Of a stretch of DNA of 64,000 bases, positions 9,448 through 18,260 are shown piece after piece (position 1 is the stretch's first letter; each line of letters starts with the position of its first letter). Below the pieces are notes generated by a model. The model saw only the letters and a program-made list of their open reading frames with translations, had not been told where the DNA came from and searched no databases. The stretch spans positions 558,001 through 622,000 of the forward strand of contig NZ_WHSB02000002.1 of assembly GCF_010994755.1 (NCBI RefSeq), read 5' to 3'. The stretch is from Shinella lacus (GTDB lineage Bacteria; Pseudomonadota; Alphaproteobacteria; Rhizobiales; Rhizobiaceae). The translations under genes were made by a program, and so were the position numbers.

Positions 9448-10635
9448 ATGGTCGAGCCCGTGCGCATCCGCGTCGAAACGAGCTTCGCCGACATTGCGGC
9501 GGACCAATGGGGGCGCCTTGCCGGCGCCTCCAGGGGCGACGCGCACATGCCCTACAACCCCTTCGTCAGCCACGCCTTTCTCTCTTCCCTCGAAGAGTCC
9601 GGCTGCGCCACCGCCGAAACGGGCTGGCTCGGCCAGCATCTCCTGCTGGAAGGCGACGATGGCGCTATCCTCGGCGCCCTGCCCGCCTATCTCAAGAGCC
9701 ACAGCCAGGGCGAATATGTCTTCGATCACGGCTGGGCCGATGCTTTCGAGCGCGCCGGCGGGCGCTATTATCCGAAGCTGCAGGCCACAATCCCGTTTAC
9801 GCCCGCGACTGGCCCACGTCTGCTTCACCGCCCCGACCAGCCGCTGATCGAGACACAATCGGGGCTCGCCGAAGGCCTGAAGGAACTCGCCCGGAGGCAC
9901 GGCGCCTCCTCCGCCCATGTCACCTTTGTGCCGGAACAGGAAATGCCGATCTTCGAGGCGACGGGCTACCTGCACCGCACGGACCAGCAGTTCCACTTCC
10001 TCAATGCCGGCTACGGCTCGCATGACGATTTTCTGGAAACCCTCGCCTCGCGCAAGCGCAAGGCGCTGAAGAAGGAGCGCCGCGCGGCGCTGGAGCATGG
10101 GATCTCGATCGACTGGTTGACGGGTGCGGCCCTGACGGAAGAGATCTGGGACCAGTTCTTCACCTTCTATATGGATACCGGCAGCCGCAAATGGGGCCGG
10201 CCCTACCTCAACCGTGAATTCTACAGCCTGATCGGCGAGCGCATGGCCGACGACATCCTGCTCGTCATGGCGAAGCGCAACGGCCGCTACGTTGCCGGTG
10301 CGATCAATTTCATCGGCGGCGATGCGCTCTATGGCCGGCATTGGGGCTGCATCGAGGACCATCCCTTCCTGCATTTCGAGGTCTGCTACCACCAGGCGAT
10401 CGATTTCGCGATCGAGAAGCGGCTGGCGCGCGTCGAGGCGGGCGCACAGGGCGAACACAAGCTCGCGCGCGGCTACCTGCCGGCCATCACCCATTCGGCC
10501 CATTTCATCACCCATCCGGGCCTGCGCCGCGCCGTCGCCGACTATCTGGAGCGCGAGCGCCGCGATGTGGAGACGATGGGCGAATATCTTGCCGAACACG
10601 GTCCCTTCCGCCGCGGCGAAAACGAAAGCGACTAG
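9448..10635 (+). CDS. GNAT-fold acyltransferase, COG3146/DUF482 family
   Basis: 395 aa, matching the COG3146 family, which has a Fem/GNAT-like fold and an unproven role often guessed to be aminoacyl or acyl transfer. Recognisable blocks are YNPFVSHAFL, GWLGQHLLL, YYPKLQATIPFTPATGPRLL, SRKRKALKKERR, GSRKWGRPYLNREF, GRHWGC and the C-terminal GAQGEHKLARGYLP. No signal peptide or membrane segment. Third gene of a tight plus-strand run (8257-10635), followed by an intergenic repeat. The substrate cannot be told from sequence. Confidence 0.8.
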   Translation: MVEPVRIRVETSFADIAADQWGRLAGASRGDAHMPYNPFVSHAFLSSLEESGCATAETGWLGQHLLLEGDDGAILGALPAYLKSHSQGEYVFDHGWADAFERAGGRYYPKLQATIPFTPATGPRLLHRPDQPLIETQSGLAEGLKELARRHGASSAHVTFVPEQEMPIFEATGYLHRTDQQFHFLNAGYGSHDDFLETLASRKRKALKKERRAALEHGISIDWLTGAALTEEIWDQFFTFYMDTGSRKWGRPYLNREFYSLIGERMADDILLVMAKRNGRYVAGAINFIGGDALYGRHWGCIEDHPFLHFEVCYHQAIDFAIEKRLARVEAGAQGEHKLARGYLPAITHSAHFITHPGLRRAVADYLERERRDVETMGEYLAEHGPFRRGENESD

Positions 10636-10710
10636 AGCAATTCCATAAAAGTTCGTGAAAACAAAGAGATAGAGCGTTTTTGCGACTCGACTAAAAGCGA
10701 AAATGCTCTA
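10633..10710. repeat. Rhizobial-type intergenic palindromic repeat
   Basis: A/T-rich element filling the gap between two genes. It has three hexamer boxes: TAGAGC at 10633-10638, TAGAGC at 10670-10675 and the inverted GCTCTA at 10705-10710, so the second and third can pair (TAGAGCGTTTTTGC with GCGAAAATGCTCTA). The opening AGAGCAATTCC and the AAAACAAAGAG stretch resemble the shorter element at 56281-56335. Elements of this style are scattered through Rhizobiaceae intergenic regions. Confidence 0.6.
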
Positions 10711-10730
10711 AGCATCATCGGGAGACGAGC

Positions 10731-11159
10731 ATGAGCGCCTACGACACCAACAACATCTTCGCCAAAATCCTGCGCGGCGAAATCCCCTCGCACCGCGTCT
10801 ACGAGGACGAGCACACGGTCGCTTTCATGGATGTGATGCCGCAGGCGAACGGGCACACGCTCGTCATCCCCAAGGCGCCGTCGCGCAACATCCTCGATGC
10901 CGATCCTGAGACGCTTTCGCGGCTCTTTCCCGTCGTGCAGAAGGTGGCCGTCGCGGCCAAGGAGGCTTTCGAGGCCGACGGCGTGACGGTGATCCAGTTC
11001 AATGAACCGGCGGCGGGCCAAACCGTCTACCACCTGCATGTGCATATCATCCCGCGCGTCGAGGGCGTGGCGCTGAAGCCGCATTCGGGCACGATGGAAG
11101 ATCAGGGCGTGCTGGCGGCAAATGCCGAGAGGCTCCGGGCGGCGCTGGCGAAGGGCTGA
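10731..11159 (+). CDS. HIT (histidine triad) family protein
   Basis: Nucleotide hydrolase or transferase of the HIT superfamily (HinT-like), acting on AMP-linked substrates. 142 aa. The triad HLHVHIIPR places His101, His103 and His105; the upstream part has the family's IFAKILRGEIPSHRVYEDE start and GHTLVIPK. ATG 10731 has GGGAGA about 6 bases before it. It stands alone between an intergenic repeat and the convergent azlDC pair; the exact substrate is not predictable. Confidence 0.92.
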   Translation: MSAYDTNNIFAKILRGEIPSHRVYEDEHTVAFMDVMPQANGHTLVIPKAPSRNILDADPETLSRLFPVVQKVAVAAKEAFEADGVTVIQFNEPAAGQTVYHLHVHIIPRVEGVALKPHSGTMEDQGVLAANAERLRAALAKG

Positions 11160-11504
11160 TCACACCCCGAGAATGGCAAGACCCGCGGCCAGGAAACCGA
11201 TGGCCGCGGCGATGCCGGCGATCTGGCGGAAGCGCCCGCCGACGAAGAAACACAGGCCGCCGAACACCACGGACCCCAGCCGCAGCCAGAGCGGCGAGGC
11301 CTCCAGCGTGCCGGTCGGAAAGAAGATCAGCTTGGCGATGACCGCGGCGACGAGTGCGGTCGCGACCGCCTTCACCCAGTTCAGCACCTCCGACTTCTCG
11401 TCGATGCGATTGCCCGCGAGAACACCCGCCCAGCGCCACAGATCGGTGGCAAGCCATCCGGCGACGGCGATGAAGATATAGGGCCAGAGGCCATCGAAAC
11501 TCAT
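11160..11504 (-). CDS. AzlD domain-containing protein
   Basis: Small membrane subunit paired with AzlC in branched-chain amino acid export systems. 114 aa with three to four hydrophobic segments (YIFIAVAGWLATDLWRW, VKAVATALVAAVIAKLIFF, SVVFGGLCFFVGG, IAAAIGFLAAGLAIL). Its ATGA start overlaps the end of the azlC gene by 4 bases, indicating translational coupling. Its stop abuts the HIT gene stop, so the two units converge with no spacer. Confidence 0.88.
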   Translation of the reverse strand: MSFDGLWPYIFIAVAGWLATDLWRWAGVLAGNRIDEKSEVLNWVKAVATALVAAVIAKLIFFPTGTLEASPLWLRLGSVVFGGLCFFVGGRFRQIAGIAAAIGFLAAGLAILGV

Positions 11505-12241
11505 GAACGCGCCTCCCGCTGGCGCAGTGCCCGCTCACCCCACCAGGCGAGCGTACCCCCGATGACGCCGGCAAGCAGGATATCGTATTCCGGCGCGACG
11601 ATGGCGAAGAACCAGCCGAGTGCCAGCCCGATGCCGAGCGCCCAGTAGATCACCCGGTGGCGTGCGGAAATCCAGATTGAGGTCAAAAAATAGACCGGCG
11701 TCAGAAAGAAAAGGCAGCCCGAAACGATCGGCGGAAATTCCGAGACCGCGCCGTAGACGAGCCCGACGAGCAGGATGTTGAGCAGCGTCAGCGTGATGCC
11801 GAAGCCGGCGAAAAACGCGACGCGGCCGTCGCGCGGCACGCCGTTCACCCGCTCGATGGCAAAGACCCAGGCGGTGATGGCGACGAAATGCGAGAGGAAC
11901 AGCAGAAGCCAGGTCGGCGTGCGGCTGGTGCGGATTTCCGGGATCAGCGCCGCCACCATCGGCATCATGCGCACGGAAGAGAGCGTCACCGCGATGAAGG
12001 CCGTGAGGATGTGGGCGCCCGACAGCATGGAGCCGACGAGGATCACCTTGGCCGGCAGCGCCCAGACCATGCCGGTCATGAACATCACCTGCTCGACCGG
12101 GATCTTCGCCTCCGCGGTGAAGGCCGCGAAGCCGACGAAGGACAGCATGAGGATGATCGCCGGCAGGCTGAAGATGCCGCGCATGCCGAGCAGGAACCAG
12201 TGGGTCTGGGATTGTGGGTCTGGCGCAGTCTCGGCCGTCAT
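11501..12241 (-). CDS. AzlC family branched-chain amino acid permease
   Basis: Large membrane subunit of an AzlCD-type exporter. 246 aa, about seven membrane segments, with the family's conserved N-terminal stretch (IILMLSFVGFAAFTAEA), then GMVWALPAKVIL and a mid-region SHFVAITAWVF. ATG 12241 is preferred over the TTG one codon earlier. It forms a two-gene unit with azlD (4-base overlap) and lies directly after the clpA terminator. The transported substrate is inferred only from the family. Confidence 0.88.
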   Translation of the reverse strand: MTAETAPDPQSQTHWFLLGMRGIFSLPAIILMLSFVGFAAFTAEAKIPVEQVMFMTGMVWALPAKVILVGSMLSGAHILTAFIAVTLSSVRMMPMVAALIPEIRTSRTPTWLLLFLSHFVAITAWVFAIERVNGVPRDGRVAFFAGFGITLTLLNILLVGLVYGAVSEFPPIVSGCLFFLTPVYFLTSIWISARHRVIYWALGIGLALGWFFAIVAPEYDILLAGVIGGTLAWWGERALRQREARS

Positions 12242-12262
12242 CAACGTCTCGGGTCTTCAACA

Positions 12263-12293
12263 TAAAGAAAGCCGGGCAGTTACCTGCCCGGCT
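12263..12293 (-). terminator. Rho-independent terminator of clpA
   Basis: Ten-bp stem AGCCGGGCAG with CTGCCCGGCT and a 4-base loop, followed on the minus strand by TTTCTTT. It lies 20 bases beyond the clpA stop codon. Confidence 0.9.
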
Positions 12294-12312
12294 CATGGGA
12301 TTTGTAAAGCCG

Positions 12313-14829
12313 TTATTTCTTGCGCGGCACCTTCGGCACGGCGCTGGAGGCCTTGCGCGGCGGCTCGTCCTTCGGCTCCTCGGCCTTGGGCTCAGCCGTC
12401 TTCTTGGACGACTTGGCCTTGGCCGGCGCAGCCTCAGCAGCAACCGTTTCCTTGGCCTTGCGCGGCTTGGCCTTCTTGGCCGCCGCTTCCTCGATTTCGG
12501 CCTTCGGCTTGATCGGCGCGGTTTCCGGCACTGCATCAAGGATCAGGCCGTTCGAGCCATCTTCCTTGGTGCCGACGGAGACGCGCACGACGCCGCCCTT
12601 CTTGAGCTTGCCGAAGAGGATTTCGTCGGCGAGCTTCTTCTTGATGTTTTCCTGGATGACGCGCGCCAGCGGCCGGGCACCCATCTTCTCGTCGTAACCC
12701 TTCTCCGCCAGCCAGGCGATTGCTTCCTGCTTGAGGTCGAAGGTGACGTTGCGTTCGGCAAGCTGGGTTTCCAGCTGCATGACGAACTTCTGCACGACCT
12801 GATGGATGACCGGGGTCGGCAACGAGCCGAACGGGATGATCGCATCGAGACGGTTGCGGAATTCCGGCGTGAACAGGCGGTTGATCGCCTCCATGTCCTC
12901 GCCTTCGCGCTTCGACGAGCCGAAGCCGATGGCGGCCTTGGCCATGTCGGATGCGCCCGCATTGGTCGTCATGATCAGGATGACGTTGCGGAAGTCGATC
13001 TTCTTGCCGTTATGGTCGGTCAGCGAGCCGTGATCCATGACCTGCAACAGGATGTTGTAGAGGTCCGGATGCGCCTTCTCGATTTCGTCGAGCAGCAGCA
13101 CGCAATGCGGATGCTGGTCGACGCCATCTGTCAGGAGGCCGCCCTGGTCGAAGCCGACATAGCCGGGAGGTGCACCGAGCAGACGGGAAACCGTATGCCG
13201 CTCCATATATTCCGACATGTCGAAGCGCAGCAGTTCCACGCCGAGCGAACCGGCGAGCTGCTTGGCCACTTCGGTCTTGCCGACGCCGGTCGGACCGGAG
13301 AACAAATAGCAGCCGATCGGCTTGTTCGGTTCACGCAGGCCCGCACGGGCGAGCTTGATCGCCGACGCCAGAGCCTCGATCGCCAGATCCTGGCCGTAGA
13401 CCACGGAACGCAGTTCCCGCTCCAGGTTGGCGAGCACCTGCTCGTCGTCCTTCGACACGGTCTTGGGCGGAATGCGGGCCATCGTCGCGACTGTCGCCTC
13501 GATCTCCTTCTCGGTGATCAGCTTGCGGCGCTTGCTAACGGGCAGCAGCATCTGGGCCGCACCGGTCTCGTCGATCACGTCGATCGCCTTGTCCGGCAGC
13601 TTGCGGTCGTTGATGTAGCGCGCCGAAAGCTCGACGGCCGATTTGATCGCCTCGTTGGAGTACCGGAGCTTGTGGTACTCTTCGAAGTATGGCTTGAGAC
13701 CCTTCATGATCTCGATCGTGTCGTCGATGGTCGGCTCGTTGACGTCGATCTTCTGGAAGCGGCGCACGAGCGCCCGGTCCTTCTCGAAGAACTGGCGATA
13801 TTCCTTGTAGGTCGTCGAGCCGATGCAACGGATCGCGCCGGAGGAAAGCGCCGGCTTCAAGAGGTTCGATGCATCCATCGCGCCGCCGGACGTGGCGCCG
13901 GCGCCGATCACCGTATGGATCTCGTCGATGAACAGCACGGCGCCCGGATAGTCTTCCAGCTCCTTGACGACCTGCTTCAGGCGCTCTTCGAAATCACCGC
14001 GATAACGCGTGCCGGCAAGCAGCGTGCCCATGTCGAGCGAGAAGATGGTCGCGTCGGCGAGCGCTTCCGGCACCTTGCCTTCGACGATGCGCTTTGCGAG
14101 ACCTTCGGCGATGGCCGTCTTGCCGACGCCCGGATCGCCCACATAAAGCGGGTTGTTCTTGGAGCGGCGGCAGAGAACCTGAATCGTACGGTTGACCTCG
14201 GCGTGGCGGCCGATCAGCGGATCGATCTTGCCGTTCTTGGCCTTCTCGTTGAGGTTCACGCAGTAGGCGGTGAGCGCGTCCTGCTTCTTGGCAGCCTCTT
14301 CCTGTTCGCCGCCGCCATTGCCGCGCTGCTGCTTCGGCTCGCTCTCGGCGTCATCCGAGCCGCGCACCGGGCGCTGCTCGGTGGAGCCGGGGCGCTTGCC
14401 GATGCCATGCGAGATGAAGTTGACGGCGTCGTACCGCGTCATCTCCTGCTCCTGCAGGAAATAGGCGGCATGGCTCTCGCGCTCGGCGAAGATCGCGACG
14501 AGCACGTTGGCGCCGGTCACTTCTTCGCGACCGGACGACTGGACATGGATCACTGCGCGCTGGATGACGCGCTGGAAGCCGGAGGTCGGCTTGGAATCTT
14601 CTTCGTAACCCGTCACCAGGTTGGCTAGGTCGTGGTCGACATAGTCGGTGACGGTCTTGCGCAGCACGTCGAGGTTGACATTGCAGGCACCCATCACGGC
14701 AGCCGCGTCGGCGTCGTCGATGAGGGCGAGCAGCAGGTGCTCGAGCGTCGCATATTCGTGGTGGCGCTCGTTCGCGTAGGTCAGTGCCTGGTGGAGCGCC
14801 TTTTCAAGGCTTGCAGAAAATGTTGGCAC
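12313..14829 (-). CDS. clpA: ATP-dependent Clp protease ATP-binding subunit ClpA
   Basis: Unfoldase that feeds substrates, including N-degron proteins delivered by ClpS, to ClpP. 838 aa from GTG 14829 (GAGGAAC ribosome-binding site). N-domain PTFSASLEKALHQAL; AAA module 1 with Walker A GDPGVGKTA and Walker B VLFIDEIH; AAA module 2 with Walker A GPTGVGKTEV and VLLLDEIEKAHPD; the ClpP-docking IGFG loop follows MAKAA. It exceeds E. coli ClpA (758 aa) by a 70-80 residue Lys/Ala/Pro/Glu-rich tail, likely disordered. clpS lies 9 bases upstream. Confidence 0.96.
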   Translation of the reverse strand: MPTFSASLEKALHQALTYANERHHEYATLEHLLLALIDDADAAAVMGACNVNLDVLRKTVTDYVDHDLANLVTGYEEDSKPTSGFQRVIQRAVIHVQSSGREEVTGANVLVAIFAERESHAAYFLQEQEMTRYDAVNFISHGIGKRPGSTEQRPVRGSDDAESEPKQQRGNGGGEQEEAAKKQDALTAYCVNLNEKAKNGKIDPLIGRHAEVNRTIQVLCRRSKNNPLYVGDPGVGKTAIAEGLAKRIVEGKVPEALADATIFSLDMGTLLAGTRYRGDFEERLKQVVKELEDYPGAVLFIDEIHTVIGAGATSGGAMDASNLLKPALSSGAIRCIGSTTYKEYRQFFEKDRALVRRFQKIDVNEPTIDDTIEIMKGLKPYFEEYHKLRYSNEAIKSAVELSARYINDRKLPDKAIDVIDETGAAQMLLPVSKRRKLITEKEIEATVATMARIPPKTVSKDDEQVLANLERELRSVVYGQDLAIEALASAIKLARAGLREPNKPIGCYLFSGPTGVGKTEVAKQLAGSLGVELLRFDMSEYMERHTVSRLLGAPPGYVGFDQGGLLTDGVDQHPHCVLLLDEIEKAHPDLYNILLQVMDHGSLTDHNGKKIDFRNVILIMTTNAGASDMAKAAIGFGSSKREGEDMEAINRLFTPEFRNRLDAIIPFGSLPTPVIHQVVQKFVMQLETQLAERNVTFDLKQEAIAWLAEKGYDEKMGARPLARVIQENIKKKLADEILFGKLKKGGVVRVSVGTKEDGSNGLILDAVPETAPIKPKAEIEEAAAKKAKPRKAKETVAAEAAPAKAKSSKKTAEPKAEEPKDEPPRKASSAVPKVPRKK

Positions 14830-14838
14830 GTTCGTTCC

Positions 14839-15189
14839 TCATTTCTTTTCCATGACACATTGCAGGGGATGCTGGTGCTGGCGGGAGAAATCCATCACCT
14901 GTGTCACTTTGGTTTCGGCAACCTCGTAGGTGAACACGCCACACTCGCCTACGCCATGATTGTGCACATGCAGCATGATCCGCGTGGCCGCTTCGCGGTC
15001 CTTCTGGAAGAAACGTTCCAGAATGTGAATCACAAACTCCATGGGCGTATAATCATCGTTGAGAAGCAGGACGCGATAAAGGCTCGGCTTCTTCGTTTTA
15101 GGCTTCGTGCGGGTAATGACGGAGGTGCTGCGACCGGGAGTGTCGCCGCCGCCTTCCCCATCCTGCATTCGAACCCGTCTCACATCCAT
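14839..15189 (-). CDS. clpS: ATP-dependent Clp protease adaptor ClpS
   Basis: Binds N-terminal destabilising residues and hands substrates to ClpA. 116 aa; the core [20 protein letters not shown] carries the N-D-D and T-P-M residues lining the N-degron pocket, with the conserved [21 protein letters not shown] block following. The N-terminal ~35 residues are variable and Gly/Arg-rich. Start ATG 15189 has AAGGGA upstream; an ATG seven codons later is possible. Directly upstream of clpA, the usual clpS-clpA unit. Confidence 0.95.
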   Translation of the reverse strand: MDVRRVRMQDGEGGGDTPGRSTSVITRTKPKTKKPSLYRVLLLNDDYTPMEFVIHILERFFQKDREAATRIMLHVHNHGVGECGVFTYEVAETKVTQVMDFSRQHQHPLQCVMEKK

Positions 15190-15392
15190 TCGTGTTCATT
15201 CCCTTGATTTCGGTCGCTTCCTTTGGGCGAACCGTTCAGCCGAGGCTGCCTTCTGGACCTGTTATCTAATGTCTCGTCACACGATTGTAAGAGCCTCGCT
15301 TCGCACTGCAATCATAATCGCCGGTCATCCGAAGGAAATAGCGAAATTTGCGCCCGCTCCATCAGCCTCGCGCAATCCCCGCAACGCGCAAA

Positions 15393-15420
15393 GGCCGGCT
15401 GCGGTTGCCCGCAGCCGGCC
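15393..15420 (-). terminator. Strong hairpin after the phasin gene
   Basis: Twelve-bp perfect stem GGCCGGCTGCGG with CCGCAGCCGGCC and a 4-base loop, 35 bases after the phasin stop. The following minus-strand bases (TTTGCGCG) give only a short U-run, so it is a probable rather than certain terminator. Confidence 0.7.
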
Positions 15421-15455
15421 TCTAAACGCTATACGCGTACGCAGTACTGAAAAAA

Positions 15456-15809
15456 TCAGGCGGCGACAGCAGCCTTGGCAGCAGCCGTGGTCTTGGCGAC
15501 CGGCGCTTCGTAGGACTTGTAGGCGCCCTTGGCGAGGTCGGCGTACATTTCGGTGAGCTTCGTGGCTTCGGCGACGAAACCTTCATAGGCGGACTTCACG
15601 AAGGCGGTCTGCAGTTCGAGAGCGGCTTCGACGCTCTTGACGCCCGAGAGCTTTTCGAAATGGGCGACGTTGCTTTCGAAGGACTTCTTCGAGTAGTCGG
15701 CCGTTTCGGTGGCAATCGCCTGGAAACCCTGCGCAACGGTCGTGTAGCTCTTTACGAAAGTGTCCACGGCTTCCTTGCTCTTCTTGTTTGCGTCGTCGAG
15801 ATTGAACAT
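15456..15809 (-). CDS. Phasin family protein
   Basis: Phasins coat polyhydroxyalkanoate granules and control their number and surface. 117 aa, almost wholly helical, no cysteine: FNLDDANKKSKEAVDTFVK, then YTTVAQGFQAIA and a middle repeat FEKLSGVKSVEAALELQTAF, ending in an Ala/Lys tail. This is the alphaproteobacterial phasin pattern. AGGAG lies 7 bases before ATG 15809. A class I PHA synthase gene is about 22 kb away (37627), which makes a granule role plausible. Flanked by hairpins on both sides, so probably monocistronic. Confidence 0.88.
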   Translation of the reverse strand: MFNLDDANKKSKEAVDTFVKSYTTVAQGFQAIATETADYSKKSFESNVAHFEKLSGVKSVEAALELQTAFVKSAYEGFVAEATKLTEMYADLAKGAYKSYEAPVAKTTAAAKAAVAA

Positions 15810-15972
15810 CGAAGTCTCCTTTGGATCCCGGTTTAGGCCCGAAATCTATATGCGCCGCACAAAAAAGTCAATAATCATGCTGCAATGCAATATTCCACAA
15901 ACAAAGCAAGACCTTGCGCAATAGGTATGATCATTGGGACAGAAAAAGACGAATTTGTCGCAAAACAATAAT

Positions 15973-16007
15973 AAAAAAGCCCGGCGCAGAGGCAGCCGGG
16001 CTTTTTT
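15973..16007 (-). terminator. Bidirectional rho-independent terminator
   Basis: AAAAAAGCCCGGC and GCCGGGCTTTTTT pair perfectly over 13 bp around a 9-base loop, giving a U-run on either strand. It sits 19 bases after the DUF3126 gene stop and ends that minus-strand transcript before the phasin promoter region. Confidence 0.92.
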
Positions 16008-16026
16008 CTGGAAATAATACCGACGA

Positions 16027-16230
16027 TCAGAGATCGATGTCGAGGATCGCCATGGAGAAGTTGTAGGAGAGTTCCCCATCTTCGTCATCGCGGAAGATGA
16101 CGCCCAGGAATTCGTCCGCGAGATAGACTTCCGCCGATTCATCCTTGCGCGGACGGGCCTTCACCACAATCTCCTTGTTGATATTGCGCTTGAAGTAGGC
16201 CTCGAGCTTCCTGATTTCTTCCGGCTTCAC
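16027..16230 (-). CDS. DUF3126 family protein
   Basis: Small conserved alphaproteobacterial protein of unknown function. 67 aa from GTG 16230: VKPEEIRKLEAYFKRNINK, then basic IVVKARPRKDESAEVYL, and an acidic C-terminal half with GVIFRDDEDGELSYNF. The upstream open frame continues 42 codons but GGAGA lies about 7 bases before the GTG, and the family begins with this sequence. No membrane segment or signal. Lies between cysE (153 bases upstream) and a strong terminator. Confidence 0.85.
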   Translation of the reverse strand: MKPEEIRKLEAYFKRNINKEIVVKARPRKDESAEVYLADEFLGVIFRDDEDGELSYNFSMAILDIDL

Positions 16231-16383
16231 GATATGTCTCCGTCGTCGATTGATTTGCCGCGCTTCTCGCACCTGCTCCGGGGCGTGTAAACCCTCGATT
16301 TCCACGAGAAAGCGACTTTCCCCGCGTTGGAGTCTTTCCCGCAACGCCGCATGCAAACCGCCTCGCGCTTTTGCCGGCGTCGC

Positions 16384-17217
16384 TTACAGGTCGTAGTCGA
16401 AGGCCGCGAGAAGCTGGTCCATGGCGCGCGAGGGCTCGTTGCAACCGGCTTCGCCGATGACCTTGGCCGGCACGCCGGCGACCGTCGATTTCGGCGGCAC
16501 GGGCTTCAGCACGACCGAGCCGGCGGCGATGCGCGAGCAATGGCCGATATGGATGTTGCCGAGGATTTTTGCGCCGGCGCCGATCATCACGCCGTCGCCG
16601 ATCTTCGGATGACGGTCGCCGCCTTCCTTGCCGGTGCCGCCGAGCGTGACGTTGTGGAGGATCGAGACATTGTCGCCGATCGTCGCCGTCTCGCCGACGA
16701 CGAAGCCGGTGGCGTGATCGAGGAAGATGCCCTTGCCGATGCGCGCGGCCGGGTTGATGTCCGTCTGGAAGACGCTGGAGGAGCGGCTTTGCAGATAGAG
16801 CGCGAGGTCGCGCCGGCCCTTGTTATAGAGCCAGTGGGCGACGCGATGGGTCTGGATGGCGTGGAAGCCCTTGAAATAGAGCACGGCATCCAGGAACCGC
16901 AGGCATGCGGGGTCGCGGTCGTAGACGGCCTGGATATCGACGCGCAGAATACCGCCCCATTCCGGCCAGTCTTCGAGCATCTCGTCAAAAATCTGGTGCA
17001 GCAGGTTCGCCTGCAGGTCCGGATGGTCGAGGCGCTCGCAGACGCGATGGATCACGCTTTCTTCCAGCGAGCGGTGGTTCAACACCGTCGAATAGAGGAA
17101 GGCCGCCAGCAGCGGCTCGGCCTGGGCGGCAACGCGCGCTTCCTCGCGCAGGCTGTCCCAGATTGGATCCATGGCCTTGAGATTCTCGCCGGCCCGCAGT
17201 TCGTTCGTCGCGACCAT
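16384..17217 (-). CDS. cysE: Serine O-acetyltransferase
   Basis: First step of cysteine synthesis, acetyl-CoA plus L-serine to O-acetylserine. 277 aa. N-terminal helical SAT domain (DPIWDSLREEA, AFLYSTVLNHRSLEESVIHR), then a left-handed beta-helix of hexapeptide repeats (PAARIGKGIFLDHATGFVVG, then ETATIGDNVSILHNVTLGGT) with the catalytic Asp-His pair in DHATG and the GKEGGDRHPKIGDGVMIGAG loop. AAGGAG 8 bases before ATG 17217; the open frame extends 14 codons further without a better start. Monocistronic. Confidence 0.96.
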   Translation of the reverse strand: MVATNELRAGENLKAMDPIWDSLREEARVAAQAEPLLAAFLYSTVLNHRSLEESVIHRVCERLDHPDLQANLLHQIFDEMLEDWPEWGGILRVDIQAVYDRDPACLRFLDAVLYFKGFHAIQTHRVAHWLYNKGRRDLALYLQSRSSSVFQTDINPAARIGKGIFLDHATGFVVGETATIGDNVSILHNVTLGGTGKEGGDRHPKIGDGVMIGAGAKILGNIHIGHCSRIAAGSVVLKPVPPKSTVAGVPAKVIGEAGCNEPSRAMDQLLAAFDYDL

Positions 17218-17307
17218 CGCCGCACTCCTTATGGTCATTCCCGTCCATATATAAAGCAAAGGGCGCCGGAGCGAAATGGCCCGGCGGCCGTTGTCGTAAA
17301 CGCCGCG

Positions 17308-18093
17308 TCAGCGGCCGTCGATCTTCGCATAGAAATCCAGAACGGCGCGTTTGAAAACCTTGTCGCCGACGGCGAGCATGTGATCTCGGCCGGGGATGTC
17401 GAGCGCGCGGGCGTTCTGCATCAGATCGGCGAGCGGCTGCGGCGCACCCGCAATGTCGTCCTTCGTGCCGACGCCGATCAGCGCGGGCACATCGATGCGG
17501 CCCATGTCCTGCGGCGTCAAAAGGTCACGCGAGGTCATGATACAGGCGGCGAGCGCCTGGCGGTCGGATTTCGTCTGGTCGGCGAAGGCGCGGAACATGC
17601 GGCCGCGCTCGTGGGTCACCACGTCGAGCGAAGGGGCGAGCAGGGCGTCGGCGATCGGGTCCCAGTCGCCGACCCCCGTCACCATGCCGATGCCGAGCCC
17701 GCCGAAGACCACGGAGCGCACGCGATGCGGATGCGCCAGCGCCATGAAGGCGGTGATGCGGGCGCCCATGGAATAACCGAAGACATGCGCCTCGGGGATC
17801 GCCAGGTGATCGAGCAGGGCTGCCGCATCGCCTGCCATCAGCGGCGGCGTATAGACCGCGGGATCGTGCGGCTTGCTGCTCGCACCATGGCCGCGGTTGT
17901 CGAGCGCGATGACGCGGTAGCCGGCGTCCCCCAGCGTCTTCAGCCAGCCGGGAAACACCCAGTTGACGTTGGCGCTGGAGGCAAAGCCGTGGATCAGCAG
18001 CACCGGATCGCCCGACGGGTCGCCCTCGTCGAAGAAGGCAAGTTCGAGGCCGTCATGCGCGAAACTGGAAAAGGACGGAGCATCGAGGTTCAT
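17308..18093 (-). CDS. Alpha/beta fold hydrolase
   Basis: 261 aa. Oxyanion region VLLIHGFASSANVNW, nucleophile elbow GYSMGAR with Ser108, and the catalytic His about 238 in GRDHMLAVGD are all present, so it should be an active serine hydrolase. VIALDNRGHGAS is the usual second conserved segment. ATG 18093 chosen because AGAAGG lies about 7 bases upstream. Divergently placed from the zinc-finger gene at 18261. The family is too broad to name a substrate; esterase or peptidase is equally possible. Confidence 0.88.
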   Translation of the reverse strand: MNLDAPSFSSFAHDGLELAFFDEGDPSGDPVLLIHGFASSANVNWVFPGWLKTLGDAGYRVIALDNRGHGASSKPHDPAVYTPPLMAGDAAALLDHLAIPEAHVFGYSMGARITAFMALAHPHRVRSVVFGGLGIGMVTGVGDWDPIADALLAPSLDVVTHERGRMFRAFADQTKSDRQALAACIMTSRDLLTPQDMGRIDVPALIGVGTKDDIAGAPQPLADLMQNARALDIPGRDHMLAVGDKVFKRAVLDFYAKIDGR

Positions 18094-18260
18094 CGCGGGC
18101 CTTCTTTCGTTTTCATGCCCTGCTCTTAATGCCGTTTGATCGTCGAGAAAACGGTGGCCACGCGGATTTCTCACCGGCCGCGACGGTTTTGCATCTACAC
18201 ATTCGCCCGGAAGGCGATTATGGTCCGGCGCAGAAAACAGGCATTCCCACGGAGCATGAC

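Noticed and set aside
12214-14628. Open frame of about 800 codons on the plus strand opposite clpA
   Set aside because: No start signal, no domain, and wholly antisense to clpA, whose motifs are intact.
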